Positions 45,001 to 57,909 of a stretch of 64,000 nucleotides of DNA are shown piece by piece. This stretch comes from Macrocybe gigantea (taxonomy: Eukaryota > Basidiomycota > Agaricomycetes > Agaricales > Callistosporiaceae): assembly GCA_011319805.1 (NCBI GenBank), contig SJRY01000302.1, forward strand, positions 310,001 to 374,000, read 5' to 3'. The position numbers and the translations under genes are program-made. Numbering within the stretch: the stretch's first letter is position 1; the number at the start of each line of letters is the position of its first letter. The notes under the pieces are model-generated. The model was not told where the DNA came from. It searched no databases and saw nothing but the letters and a program-made list of their open reading frames with translations.

Positions 45001-46923
45001 CTAGCTGTAGGTGACATCCAGGATGGCCATCAAACCCGGAACGCTGCGGGCCTTCTCCAGCGCGACTGGCTGACGGGGGTCCGGCGTGTCAACGCAGACG
45101 GCGACGGCAGAGTAGGCTATCTCTACGCGGAACACATTCCCCTGGCGTGGTTGGCCTTTAAGCTGGCGTATACCGACGGACCACCTGCAATGCAATTCCG
45201 ATCAAAACGTTCCGACAAGAGCGAACCCTATGTAGTGAAGACGGGGAGTGGGGGTAGTAGGTTTAACGCACCGTTCGTCGGCCAACGCGTTCGCTCCGCT
45301 CAGCTTTGCCTGATCAAGGAGATACGACCGCGACTTCTTGAGGAGCAGTGTAGCATCGACGCCGCCGGAGCAGACGGCCGTCATGGCCAGCACGAAGTGG
45401 TCTTTCTTGTCCGAGTCTGCAACCTCGCCGATGCCCGGGTGAGAAGTGGCGGGGCCGGACGAGGACTCGATAACGCCAAGGCTCGTCTGTGCGCCACCCT
45501 TTCGTCTGGAACGGAGCTTGACAAGCATATTGAAGACGCTGTTGAGGGCGAGGCGGGAAGAACCTGACGCTCCGGAGGGATCGTCGTCAGGTGAAGCATG
45601 GACTGTAGACGGCGGAACCTCGTGGAAGATGTACGCGACATACTCGTCAATCAGCCTATCCGTTTCGTCACGACCTGATGTCAAAGTCGAGCACCACAAG
45701 TCGTCATGGACAACGACAACCTCGTCGTTCGTTGTCTAAGCCCTTTTATTTCCGTCGCCCTTGAAACCGATGATGACGAGACTTACTTCCATGAAGTGAG
45801 CCAGTAATGGAACAGTAGGATGAAAATCCTTTACAAAAAGAAAGCATGACCGTTAGCATATGTCGGGACGACTGATTCAAAGGCGACGGACAGCAATACG
45901 ATCAAGATCATCTACAACTTCCGCCGCACGATCCTTGCTGCTGTATTCATGGGCCTGCGTCGACGAGCCTGGCAGCATAGTAGCACTAGGCCTTTTTTTC
46001 CAATTCGGAGTGCAACGGCGTAAAAACCTCTCGAGGCCACCTTTTTGTCCCTTCCTGATCTTCATAAACTTGTACGCCGCAGAGCGAGGATACAACGACC
46101 GAAACCCTAGTCTATAACCCCTGATAAAAACAGTCTGGTCCTTCACGGCGTCCGGCGCCACATCAAGCGGCCGCCTGCTGCTCCGCCTGCACTCCACCGG
46201 GCCCGTGTGTTCGTGGACTGCACCAGCTGCCGCGTCGGCATCGGGAAGGAATTGGAAACCCTCGTCTGCCGCGTACGACATCTTGAGTGGCCGAATGACG
46301 GCCTGCGAGTAGACAGCGGATGCCCATCCCGCCGTTTTTGAGCACTCTGTGACCAGCAAAAGGTCGCCGAACGCTAGATTGGCCTTTTCCTGCGCAAACG
46401 AATGCCAGGAGTGGCAATTCTGCAGAACGTAGGCTTTCAGCGCATCGCCGTGCACGACCAGTTCTCTGTCCATCTCCGTTTCCAGCATGAGAACGGCCCC
46501 TCTCGAGGAAGAGAAAGAAAACTGAAATGACATGTCAGCAGACATTACAGCACTTAAAAGACGGTCAATGAATCTCTACTAGTATGGCTTTTGAAATGGT
46601 TCTACGTACCTTGCAGCCCGAACGTCGGAGGTAAACCCAAGCATGGAGTCGCTGAGCAGCGGTCCAGGCTTCAGCGTAGCCGGGAAGGTTTGGATTGGAT
46701 CGAGGCTGAACGGCCGGAAATGCTTTGGCACACCGTTGGGCTGCCTTGGGTCATCCTCTGTCCAGGCGATGTTGAAAAGACGAGAGAACGCGCCCTCGCG
46801 GATCCACCCAACGTCACCCACCTCCACCGGGCCATTTTCCAGGCGCGGTTCCGGACAGTACAGAGCGTGACCGCGCCGCAGCGTCCGGAGTTGCTCGTTG
46901 TAGACGTCATACGCCGGTGGCAT
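45001..46923 (-). CDS. Uncharacterised Agaricomycete protein (full length, 545 aa)
   Basis: Exons are 46606-46923, 45892-46521, 45787-45828, 45272-45735 and 45001-45184, introns 84, 63, 51 and 87 nt. The start is MPPAYDVYNEQLRTLRRGHA, followed by ALYCPEPRLENGPVEVGDVG, which I recall as the opening of a large, unnamed basidiomycete family. Middle segments include FSFSSSRGAVLMLETEMDRE and SWHSFAQEKANLAFGDLLLV. The C-terminal region holds FHPTVPLLAHFMETTNDEVV, SGGVDATLLLKKSRSYLLDQ and a final domain with NVFRVEIAYSAVAVC. Donor choice at 46605 (GTAGAA) and 45891 (GTCCGT) is by phase and weak in consensus. No catalytic motif is evident. A shortened relative lies about 1.2 kb upstream at 48157-48784. 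Confidence 0.75.
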
Positions 46924-48156
46924 GATTGCAGGGGACCTGGGTGAACCAGCAGAGGCATGGAGGGGAATGGAGGGTCGTTATATAAATTTCATATTTTTTT
47001 TTGGAATGGACAGCCACCACCGTTTGCACAGCATAAGAAGCGCATGCCAGTGGGTACTAGTAGGGGACATGGCCAGCTGACCAGAACTCTGGAACCTTGC
47101 CAGTGTCAGACTAGACAGTGCGAGGGCATTTCTCCGTCTGGAGCTTTGACGACGGGTAGAAACCCAGGCCCGTAGTAGATAGCCCAAAATTAAAGCCACA
47201 GGCGGTAAATTGAGTTGGCATCAAGCCCCAAAGTCGTCGCCGACAGCGGGAATTCTGACTGTGACCAATCTTGGGCTTAAGCACACATACGTTGTAATTT
47301 TTTGGCCAAACTCTGTGGGGGTGGCTAATCCCTGGGCAAATCCACGATAAGGCGGTTAGTTGTGAATTTTATGGATGTGGATATTGGCCGTATTTGGAAA
47401 TCAGCCATGGTTTCCTGCTTTTCAGCAGACACAAGTCTATGATACAGATAGTAGCTAATGACTTGCTATGCAAGAAATTGACCGTCTACTTCCACCAGCC
47501 GGAGCAATGCACGATGCAACCACAATAACCGACAACAATCGCTGCCCGTCCTCTTTTGGGACGAAGTATGACGTAATTGACGGGCGTAACTGACGCCCAC
47601 AACGTGACCAACTTCCGAATGGACGCCCAGTCTATTACGACGACAAACAGGCCAGATGGGACGTGAGCAATGTCCACAAGGCCGTAAATTATTCCATACA
47701 GGCTGGTGACGAACAATAGTGAAAAGCGGTATATTACAGCGAAGGCGCCTCAAAGGGAGAAGAAGGCGGCGGAATCCTGTTCGTGAGGAGGATGGGACGC
47801 AAGGAAACAACATGCGTAACAAAGAAAATTGACCGATAAGTATCCAACGAGTCCGATGATGAGTGCGAGTATAGGAAGCCTGACAGGTATCGACTTCTGG
47901 TATCATATTATACACGTGCGTCTTGAATAGCTGAGGAATGTACATTTTGGATTGCGGGTGATATTATGTGAGGTTTTTGATTAATGGTACAACAGCCGGG
48001 TATGCCGAGCTGTGGAAAGGGAGATGGGGAGGGCTCCCTGTAGGCCGAGGGTATCTGCGAGTGGTGATCGGGAGGAAGTGGTAGGCATGTGTCCGCGTTT
48101 CGGAGAAGAGGGGAAGGCATGGACGATTTTGCTGCGTGAAGGGTGGTCCCGGCAGG
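46924..48156. other. Intergenic region between the two related genes
   Basis: About 1.2 kb. It contains the upstream region of the full-length gene (T run 46994-47001) and the membrane-protein-like fragment listed separately. Confidence 0.5.
47486..47898 (-). pseudogene. Fragment of a multi-span membrane protein with an in-frame stop
   Basis: One minus-strand frame reads hydrophobic segments LPILALIIGLVGYLSVNFLC, then after a TGA the same frame continues GAFAVIYRFSLLFVTSLYG, IDWASIRKLVTLWASVTPV and ends HCSGWWK. No Met precedes it in frame (a TGA lies just upstream). A good CTGTCAG acceptor precedes the first segment, so it may be an internal exon of a lost gene. Composition fits three or four transmembrane spans. 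Family not recognised. A missed short intron over the TGA is possible. Confidence 0.35.
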
Positions 48157-48784
48157 TCATGAAGCATAGATGGCTTCGAGGATGGTCATGAGGCCGGGGA
48201 CGCAGCGAGCTTGGTCCAGTGCGACTGGCTTATGCGGGTCGGGGCGGTCCGTGCAGACAGCGATGGCAGAATACGCAATCTGGACGCGGAACACGGTGTC
48301 GAGATGCGACTGGTGCTTCGGTCCACAGATGATCATGGTCCACCTACGGCGCATTTTTTGTCAGCACGTATCCTAACGGGCGGGAAAAACAAGCTCGGAT
48401 AGGGAAAACTCACTGTTCGTCGACCAACGCGTTCGCATCACGGTCGTGAAGCCTGGCCTGGTCGAGCAGGAAGAGGCGGAGCTTCTTGAGGAGGAGCGAC
48501 GAGTCGACGCCGCCGGCGCAGACGAGCGTGAGCGCGACCATGACAGGGCCCCTTCTGTCGGCGTCGGCGACGTCACCGACGCATAGATGGGAGGACGCGG
48601 GGCCCGAGGACGACTCGATGTGGTGCGCCTTGCCGCGCTTCTGCATGCGGCGCAGCTTGACGAACATGTCTGACACGCTGCCGACGTCGAGGCGGGAGCG
48701 CTTGGGCGACTCGAAGGGCATGACGGGTGAGGACGAGGCGGAAGAGGGGGTACGTGAATGGATGCGCACGGGCATGTGGACCAT
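48157..48784 (-). CDS. Stand-alone C-terminal-domain relative of the 545-aa protein
   Basis: Exons are 48414-48784 and 48157-48343 with a 70-nt intron, giving about 185 residues from the first in-frame ATG (MVHMPVRIHSRTPSS). It matches the last 150 residues of the 45001-46923 gene block by block. FVKLRRMQKRGKAHHIESSS corresponds to LVKLRSRRKGG..VIESSS. CAGGVDSSLLLKKLRLFLLD corresponds to CSGGVDATLLLKKSRSYLLD. TVFRVQIAYSAIAVCTDRPD corresponds to NVFRVEIAYSAVAVCVDTPD. The final intron sits at the same point and phase in both. The N-terminal 350 residues are absent; an in-frame stop upstream precludes a simple extension. Function unknown. Confidence 0.7.
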
Positions 48785-49875
48785 GTGCTTTAAAGGCTTG
48801 TCAAAAGTGCTTGGTGAGGATGTTGATGCTGCTGCTGGCTGGAAGGGCAATGGCAGATGGGATAGAGACGGGTCGGATTAAGAGGGGATGGAGGGTCCTT
48901 CGGTTTTTTTTATGTATGGACAGACTCGGCGTGAAGGGCGGAGTTTGTACCTTTGTGGGGTCCGTGATTGGTTGCGATAATCCCTCAACAGTTCAACGTT
49001 CCGTTGTGACTCGTCGCGCGTTTCAGCGCCTTCGTTTGGAGTCAGTTGCTGCGCAGAAGTGGATCGTGTCAGTACTCGTGCCGATTAGGGGTTCCTTCGA
49101 GATAGACCTTGGGCGCTTGGCGCTTGTCCGCGTGTCGGCACAATTAATGACAGCCTATCTTCCATCCTCATCGGAAGGATGTTTTGAGCCAGAACTCCCT
49201 TCTTTCTCATGCGAAAAATCATATGCAAGATCCCCGTTCTCATCCGCTCCCTCCAATGAAACCGCAATCTTATCGCCGTGCCGTAACTTTTTTCTCCTTT
49301 CATGCATCTGCGCCTCGAAGCTGTTGAATTAACCACTGAAGCTCTATTGGCACGTTGGGACCAGTGAAATACAAACTACACGCGTTTCAGCGCCAGAGCG
49401 GCGGGCACGGGGTCCTTGGAGATGAAACTCTTCACCATGAGGCTGCTTGCCATGATTGACCTTCTCATGTTCGGTCGCATTGTGCGACCGATCTCTTCGT
49501 TCGTTCATCTATATCCCTTCACAGCGTGATCGCCCCGTTATTTTAGGACATACCATGACATCGCATAGAGCTTGCTTTGCAGGTTAAATGAAAACACGTT
49601 TTTCTTGATAGCTTGGGACCGCTTTGCGGCAAAAGGAAAAAGAGTGGACGGATCTCAATAAGGTTCGCGTTTGACATTGAGAGGATGGAAAACAGAACTA
49701 GGCGCGAAAAAGCCTCAGGAGATGCGCAGACAACAAGCTACAGAAATGGCTCCATAGATAGGCGCCCAAGCAGCGTGGGTCCTCGGCCTTTTGTCGTCGG
49801 TTTCGGAGGTTAAGCGAGTCATTGTTCCGTGGCTGACAAATCTACCCCGTACCAAGTTCTTTCTTTCTCTTCATC
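48785..49875. other. Divergent intergenic region
   Basis: About 1.1 kb before RPB10. Plus-strand frames here (for example 48727-49332) overlap the preceding gene antisense and are not supported. No other gene recognised. Confidence 0.5.
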
Positions 49876-51327
<1,452 letters not shown>

Positions 51328-53679
51328 TCACGGGTCTCTCGCTCTCCTAGTGAATCTCACCGGGACCTCCGCCACTCCCAATGTCAGCATGACCCTTGCG
51401 TCTAGCACACGATCGTGCCACTGCTCCTTCGTCTCGCCCTCTCTCATGATCGGCTCGACTTTCCAGTCCCGCAGAAGCATGCTCAAGAATGCCACGGCCT
51501 CTGTAGTAGCGAACTTCCTGCCGATACAAGCACGCGGTCCTGCGACATTCGATACGCCCTCAGAAAAACGAATAGCACTCCAAACCCCAGCTCGATAACT
51601 CACCGACGCTGAAGGCGGAAAAGATTTCAGAGTCCACGGGGACGTCGTACCACCTCGACGGTTTGTACTTTTCAGGTTCATCAAAGTATCGAGGATTCCG
51701 CTCTATATCGCGCCCGACATGAGACGAGACAGCCGCATATGTTGGCTATTTATGAGCGGCACTTACGGACGCCGACCATGTCAACGACGATTTGAAGACC
51801 CTTGGGCACTGGCATCGCCGTCGTTCCGCTCTGACCAGCTGGATTGGGAACTTGCACAACCGTGTCCTCGGTCGCCTCGCGAATCATCAAGAAGCCAGCA
51901 GCTGCACCATCAAATCAGCGAATGACATGGACGCGATTGAACGGGTTGAAAGACAGCGAACTATGACTGACGGAACAGGCGCAAAGCTTCATAGAAAACG
52001 GCCAACACTTTGTTCAGCTTTGAATAGTCTTCAAATTGCTAGGATGATTTGTCAGAACCTGAAGGGCAAGCCCAATCATTGGAGATCAACGCACAGGATC
52101 ACGGTCGTATCCGACAACTGAAATGATTTGCTGAACGACCTCATCTTGAATTTGATTGTATAATCCAAGGTATCCAAGGGTGGCCGACAGCGTATGTGCG
52201 GTTGTATCTGCCAGAAATCCATGAGACAGGCTCTCGTTTGACTCGACCGATGCTCACCATGTCCGGCAAAGAGCATGATGTAGACGTTGCCAATCTAAAT
52301 CCGGCATTCCAGCTTCAATCAAGAACAGAAGCAGCTCCGATACGCACTAACTCCGAATCGTCCAATTTGAACTTGCTGGACTCGTCCTCATTCGCCTCAA
52401 CGAGCTTTGTAAACGCGTCTTGTTTATCTGTTGCGCCGTTGGCTTGTATCTCGGTTTTTCTCTTTGCGACTTGCGTCCTCATGAAACCCATTAACGTTTT
52501 TTGCGCAAGACGGGCCCTTTTGAATCTGATCATAGGCACAGAAGTAAGTAGGCAAACCTGTAACGAAAAAATGACTGAGACAAACCTGGGCAACGGCAAT
52601 GCCAACAGCCACTTTGGGAGGGTAATTGCCAGCAGGTGGGTCTCTGAAACAGCTTCCAGAGCCTGTTGCACCGACATGCCTCCCCCAGGAGCTGAGGGAG
52701 GTGTGCTCCAATTGAAGGAGAAGCCAAAACCGCATCTCGCGATGATAAGCAGCGCAAACTAGTCGACGAGCGGTCAAATGAGGGCCTAGCCAAGGAAAGG
52801 GCTCTGTGCACCTTGAACGTGAGGTTCTGAACTGCTGAAACATCGATAGAGTCCTTTGAATTCCACCCTTCGTCTTTGATCATTTCGCGATAGGTTTCCA
52901 GTGTCTCCGACCATACGAGCTGGTACCTACAAGCGTTAGATACGTCAACATCACGTTGTGTGTGAATGTTCTGAAAACGACACGGACAGGTTGTTGTTGA
53001 ACGCGGGGCCCATGATCCTACGGTGCTTTCTCCATGTATCTCCATCGGCAGCGACCAAGTTCATACCCCAAAGCCTTTCATAAACTCTCAACATGGGAAC
53101 AGGTCACAGAGAAAGCAATTCAAGGCTCACAACAAGGCTCTGCTGGCACTCTCCGGTTTGACGAAATGGCTCTTGTGTCCGCCATATGCGACCTGACGCG
53201 CTATATCGAGGTTGTTGGTGTAGATGGCAGGGACGCCGGACAAAAATGGCACGATCGACACTAGCTCGTTTCGGAACCTCTTATAAACTGTCGGGATGAC
53301 ATCAGTCGGACGCGCGAGATGTATATATCAGGGATGGACTTGCAGTGGTGTCGCCAGGCCCAGGTCATGTAGATCCCGGGATTCCACCATGTCGTCGGCA
53401 ACGCAGCGCCGGGAAGGTCAAGAGGTTGGAATGGGACTCGCAGGCCCGGAAGGAAGTTCACGGCCTACGGATTGCTTGAGTGCGACCATCAGCCTAGCCC
53501 ATGAGATGAAAACGCACTCGTAGCCCGTTTACCAGCTTCATGACTCTCGAAACCACGAACACTGCAAGCGCGGCGACGGAGGCCGACAGCAGGTTGACTT
53601 CGACGTCATAGCCTAAGATCTTGACACGGATGTAGGAGTTGAGGAGGTACGACGAGAATTTCGAGTATGCCTCATACAT
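51328..53679 (-). CDS. Cytochrome P450 monooxygenase
   Basis: A haem-thiolate monooxygenase anchored in the ER. Thirteen exons: 53518-53679, 53344-53464, 53131-53287, 52988-53074, 52812-52926, 52586-52758, 52348-52525, 52258-52294, 52095-52207, 51972-52038, 51767-51901, 51604-51702 and 51328-51539, giving 551 residues. An N-terminal hydrophobic span (SASVAALAVFVVSRV) is followed by a Pro-rich hinge. Helix C has WRKHRRIMGPAF, helix I AGHDTTAHT, helix K EALR (ExxR), PERF-like PEKYKPSRW and the haem loop FSVGPRACIGRKF with Cys486. Intron 53288-53343 has a GC donor (CACT|GCAAGT), confirmed by phase. Intron 52526-52585 is a multiple of three and reads through without a stop, so a retained form is possible. 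CYP family and substrate are not determinable here. Confidence 0.92.
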
Positions 53680-54173
53680 CGAGATGAGACCTTCAGCTTC
53701 AGTAGGACAGGCAGGGGAAAGGGCGTTTTTATTGCAAATGATGGCACCTCCATAACACGGCCTTGATCCAAGGCCGGTGACGAAATCTCAAAACGTAAGC
53801 GGGCAGACGGTCATGTGTGTATGTTTGTCTGATAAGCATTCTAATACGACGGAAAAGTCATCAGCAGACCGCCTGACGAAAGCACAGGCTATGACAGTGG
53901 AGATGCGCTGCTAAGAGGCGTGCAGATTATAACATTATGAGAGAAGAAAGCAAATGGTCACCAAGAAAAACGGGTGGACATCTATGTATTGGCGGCATGT
54001 ACAAGTTGATAAACAAGCAAATTATCATGCCATGAATTTCATTAAATGCATCTGTCCATCCCGACGACTGAGCTCTGATACAACACTATGCAGGTGCCTA
54101 TGCTCTAATGCGCGATCCGTGTAACTCCAGTGTATGTAGTATAAAGAAGCATCTCGTCGGCTACAGAACACCT
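53680..54173. other. Intergenic region between P450 and phosphoglycerate-mutase-family gene
   Basis: About 500 bases. It holds the P450 upstream region and the 3' flank of the next minus-strand gene. No gene recognised. Confidence 0.5.
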
Positions 54174-55346
54174 TCAATTGAGCTCTTGAATGATGTCTGC
54201 ATTGGTATGTGAGATGGGGTCCGCCGTTTGACCCCCAAAGAATGCCTTCATTTCTGCTTGCTTCTTGTCCTCAACAAGCTGCTCTTCGAGGGGCTAAAAG
54301 AGTGACCCCAATTCGTCAATAACATGTCTAGAAATGGCTGAGAGGGTTCTTACTATGGTTGCTAGATGCTCATGCCGATTAATAGCGAGGACGCGTACTT
54401 CCAACGGAGGAGGATTGGAGGCATCCATCGGCCCGGCGTGTCCTTCCTAAACTGGTCGTGAGCACACAACTATCGCTGAACAGCAAGAGTGAAGACTCGC
54501 CCGAAGCGAAATGGTGACGCGAGTCCAGGCGGTATTATGCAGCCCCGTGTACGACCTGCCCCGGTTGGACAGCGGGTCCAACCCAATCAACGCCGAGATC
54601 ATCTCGCTGATACACAGACCATGGCTCGCTACGGCGACGTGCGCGCCCTCCTCATGCACGTGCGGCAGAACACATTCCGCGATGCCCAGCGCGGCCCTAC
54701 GAGCAAGGTCGTCCATGCTCTCGCCGCCAGAGAACTTTTCGTGGCGGCCACGCAAGACGGGGTACACGTCCATCGCGTAGAAGTCCTCCGCCGTGCGGCC
54801 TGCAGGGATGTTGAGCAGCCACGGCTTGCCTTCGGCAACGCCGAAATGCTGCTCCCGCAGGTTCGGGTTCGCTTGGAAGCGCGGCTTGGGCTCGGGCTGG
54901 TGCTCGAGCACGGCCTGCCCCGTGGAGTGGGCGCGAAGAAGGGGTGACGCGTAGATGTAGTCGAGCTTGATGGAAGAGAAGGCTTCTCCCAGCGCGCGGG
55001 CTTGCTGCGTTCACGTCATGGGTGTGAGCTGAATGTCACAATGCTCAGACGTTCTCAAGATACCTTCTGGCCTGGACACCAGGGGAGAATAACGTCATTT
55101 CTCTAGCGATCCCGGGAGCGCACGAGGGACACAAACCTAGTTCTGACAGCGGTGCGTCTTTCCAACCTGCCCAAATGTTTATCTGAAGATTGCACAATGA
55201 TCATCGATCTCGAGGTCGCCCAAGGCATTCATGATGAGATCTCACTGGATTGTCCTGCGATTCTCCATGGCGAATCTAGAGAAATCTTCAGTCCTCGACC
55301 GTGTGGAGACAAAGCAAATCGAACGTACAAAAGTAACTGTGATCAT
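54174..55346 (-). CDS. Histidine phosphatase / phosphoglycerate-mutase-family protein
   Basis: A predicted phosphatase using a phosphohistidine intermediate. Seven exons: 55329-55346, 55246-55275, 55137-55182, 55064-55071, 54519-55004, 54354-54446 and 54174-54293, giving 266 residues. Splicing yields MITVTFIRHGESQDNP, with the catalytic RHG at residues 8-10, then INIWAGWKDAPLSELGQKQA. Later catalytic-site segments are YIYASPLLRAHSTGQ, GGESMDDLARRA and VAVASHGLCISEMI with the second His. The 8-nt exon at 55064-55071 encodes most of GQK and is needed for phase. The donor at 54518 (GTCACC) is weak. The C-terminus ends in a charged tail with HEHLATI. Whether it acts on phosphoglycerate or on another phosphate ester is unknown. 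Confidence 0.85.
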
Positions 55347-55982
55347 ATCGATGTGCGTTTGCAAAGCATCTGTCGGGCAGTGCACATTGTTTTCCTCTGA
55401 CTCGATCGTCACATGATGACACCTGCGAGGGTCATTATGAAATTTTCTGGAGAACGTGGAAGCGGAACTTGGCGAGATCGGGTGAGGGCTGCATACTGGT
55501 ACATCACGTGGAAATAGACAACGTGTTGACGAGCGCTAGAGACCTGGGCGCTTGCTGGTAGTCGTTTAGCGTCGAGATACGCCACAATCCCGGCGAAGGC
55601 GGTGTAATGTCTAAATGGAAGGTAGCTGTACCGGTGGAGGTGTTGATTGTATTGTCGCATGCCAATCTCGTTATCAGAACTTCTGTCAAGTTTACAACCC
55701 CATTGGCGCGTTTCCGACAGACATGGCGATTTTAAACAGTCATGTTCAGCGTCTCAACGCTGAGGATGTCTTTTTGAGGAGGTGCAGCCCAGGTTCGTGG
55801 ACGGAGAGGCGAGATCAATACCCCCTGCTTCGATGTCCCGCCACCATGACTTGTACGTGATCATCTGCGGTGCGCCATAATAAATTGTGTCGTGCGTCTG
55901 GACTGACCCTTCCTAGGCCTCTAGCCTTCCATATTTGCAGTATAAATGAACGCGTTTACAGGCCACATATTGATAGATATCG
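55347..55982. other. Intergenic region with an unassigned open segment
   Basis: Mostly unassigned. A minus-strand segment at 55504-55689 reads protein-like (TEVLITRLACDNTINTSTG then TATFHLDITPPSPGLWRIST) but has no recognisable family, signal or splice partners. It may be an exon of an eroded secreted-protein gene. Confidence 0.35.
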
Positions 55983-56639
55983 ATGCACCTTTACCTCTCC
56001 GAACCATCACCCTTCAACGCGCTTTATTGCGATGCTGACGACCGAGCACTCTACATGGTGCAGACGCCGTCATCGCTGTTCGGACGCGTCACAGACGTAT
56101 TTTGTCGCTTGCCCGACGGTTTGCTAGACTTTTCAGAATCGAGCCAGTCGTTGCATTATCCACCTAGCAAATTCGGACATCTGGCAACGTATCAGTGGAA
56201 TTCGTGGCATTCGTCCCGGCTTCGTTACCGGGAATTGGACGTTGAAACGCGTTCGTTCTTTGCAAAGGACCGATGGAGCATGTTTGGCAGGTGAGCACGC
56301 CTTGTTCTGTTGGAGGCCTTGGTTTTCATCGATCTGTGCTAGGGACCGCGTCTTCGTTGCATCAGACAGCTCAAGTACAGGTGGGAGATTGGACACAGTT
56401 TATAGGCAAGTTTTCGCAGTTTCGTGCGCATCGATCTCGAATAAACGCTCCGGCCCGATCAGCTACGGCTGAACGATGGCAAGAGGAACCCGATCGTCGC
56501 GCGTTTTCACCCAAGCCATGGCAGCTTGTTCGGCAAGCACGAACGACCCTGGCTCGAGATATTCTCGAGGGGAGAACATATCCTCGACACGATTGTGGTG
56601 ACCTTTGTCTACGTCGAGCGACCGCGCCAAGACGAGTAG
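55983..56639 (+). pseudogene. DUF6593-type gene, disrupted copy
   Basis: This is the upstream copy of a tandem pair. Exons by homology are 55983-56290, 56343-56405 and 56463-56639. It starts MHLYLSEPSPFNALYCDADD and ends ERPWLEIFSRGEHILDT..VYVERPRQDE, matching its neighbour throughout. Exon 2 is 63 nt against 64 in the paralog: one base is missing near 56372, so DRVFVASDS goes out of frame before KYRWEIG. In the KYRWEIG frame the last codon of that exon is TAG where the paralog has CAG. The second intron has a GC donor (AG|GCAAGT) at the same place as in the paralog. Two independent lesions make this a probable pseudogene. Confidence 0.75.
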
Positions 56640-57063
56640 TGTTGAAAACGTTTGTTCATTGTGGCGAGCTTGTAAAATCACGTCGTGCCCGAACTTTTTT
56701 TTTCCCCCTGCCATGCTGTTGATTTTCGCAGCAATGTCCCCGCGACTGCTTTATGTTTTTTCCGAAAAGAGCGAAACAATCTGGTGATGTGGGGAATGGC
56801 TATTTTCGTGCGACGCTTTTTTTGAGCAAGTCCGAACCAGCCTTGAGGCTCCTCGAGTCGGATCGGCCTCGATCTCGTGTCTCTCCGTGTTCCAACGATC
56901 ATAATATACGTTATTGTTTGCAGCATCACGTCAAGCTGCTTTGTGTGGCTGGGCAGACTCTCCTGGACCTACATCTTTCACTTTTTGCAGTATAAAATGC
57001 ACGCATGTATTGCTGTCGAACGGCCAGTTTTCTCACCAAAGTCACCTACGATAATTTACAATA

Positions 57064-57400
57064 ATGCGCCTCTATCTCTCCAATTCCTCTGTCTCCAACA
57101 CCGTCTTCTCCGATGCCTACGGCCAGGCGCTGTTCATGGTGCAGACGCCGTCGACGTTCTCGGGACGAGCGACGGACATCTTTCAACGCATAGCTGTCGC
57201 GCACCCCGGGAAGGGCGGGTCCTCGTCCTCGTCGTTGCACTTTGGCCATTTGGCAAACTACCGATGGCATTCATGGCATTCGTCGCGACTGCGGTATAGG
57301 GGTCTGGACGTCGAAACGCGCGCGTTTTTCACAAAGAACCGATGGAGCGTGTATGGCCGGTGCGTTTGCCAGCTTTGCGTGGCGAAGTATCCCCGCGTTC

Positions 57401-57432
<32 letters not shown>

Positions 57433-57728
57433 CGATTTCGACAGCGACCGGGTCTTCACGGCTCCTGATGGACGCCAATATCGGTGGGAGGTCGGGCCCA
57501 ACACGCAGGCAAGTCGAGCGAGCTTTCAGTTCCCCAGTCTTGGAGCGTAATTTGAGTTTCCAGCTGCGTCTGAACGACGGCAAGCGCAACCCGGTTGTGG
57601 CGCGTTTCCATGCGGGGCACGGCAGGCGTGAGCGGCCTTGGTTGGACGTGATTCCGTGGGGCGAGCACATTCTGGACACGATAGTTGTGACGTTTGTGTA
57701 CATTGAAAGACTGAGGCAGGACGAGTGA
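57064..57728 (+). CDS. DUF6593-type protein (intact tandem copy)
   Basis: Exons are 57064-57359, 57445-57508 and 57564-57728, giving 174 residues. It begins MRLYLSNSSVSNTVFSDAYG, followed by QALFMVQTPSTFSGRATDIF. The middle has FGHLANYRWHSWHSSRLRYR, and the C-terminal half DRVFTAPDGRQYRWEVGP, LRLNDGKRNPVVARFH and ILDTIVVTFVYIERLRQDE. This pattern (short beta-rich protein ending in a TFVYIE strand) is typical of a basidiomycete-expanded domain of unknown function. Intron 1 (85 nt) contains a 28-base T run just before its acceptor. Intron 2 (55 nt) has a perfect GC donor, CAG|GCAAGT. A scramblase-like fold has been suggested for related domains, but that cannot be tested here. Confidence 0.82.
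57405..57432 (+). repeat. 28-base poly(T) tract inside an intron
   Basis: This lies in the polypyrimidine position of the first intron of the intact DUF6593-type gene, 12 bases before the acceptor. It probably lengthened by slippage. Confidence 0.9.
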
Positions 57729-57909
57729 AGTGTATTATAGTATTCGCTGATTCCCGAATGTTTGATTACTCCGAGTGCACAACGTCGGGCTTACTCATGT
57801 CCTCCTCGAACATTCTGCGACGTTCCGCGGTACCATTTCATTCGCTATAAACATTTTTCAGCTCACCTTCTTCCAGTTCCTCTTCTTCCATTCTCGCCCT
57901 AGCCAGCCA

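Noticed and set aside
47466..47945. 159-codon minus-strand frame starting MYIPQLFK
   Set aside because: Arg-rich shadow of the hydrophobic frame of the same strand, which is the better candidate.
48727..49332. 201-codon plus-strand frame overlapping the stand-alone domain gene
   Set aside because: Antisense to a conserved exon in its first part and without any domain in the rest.
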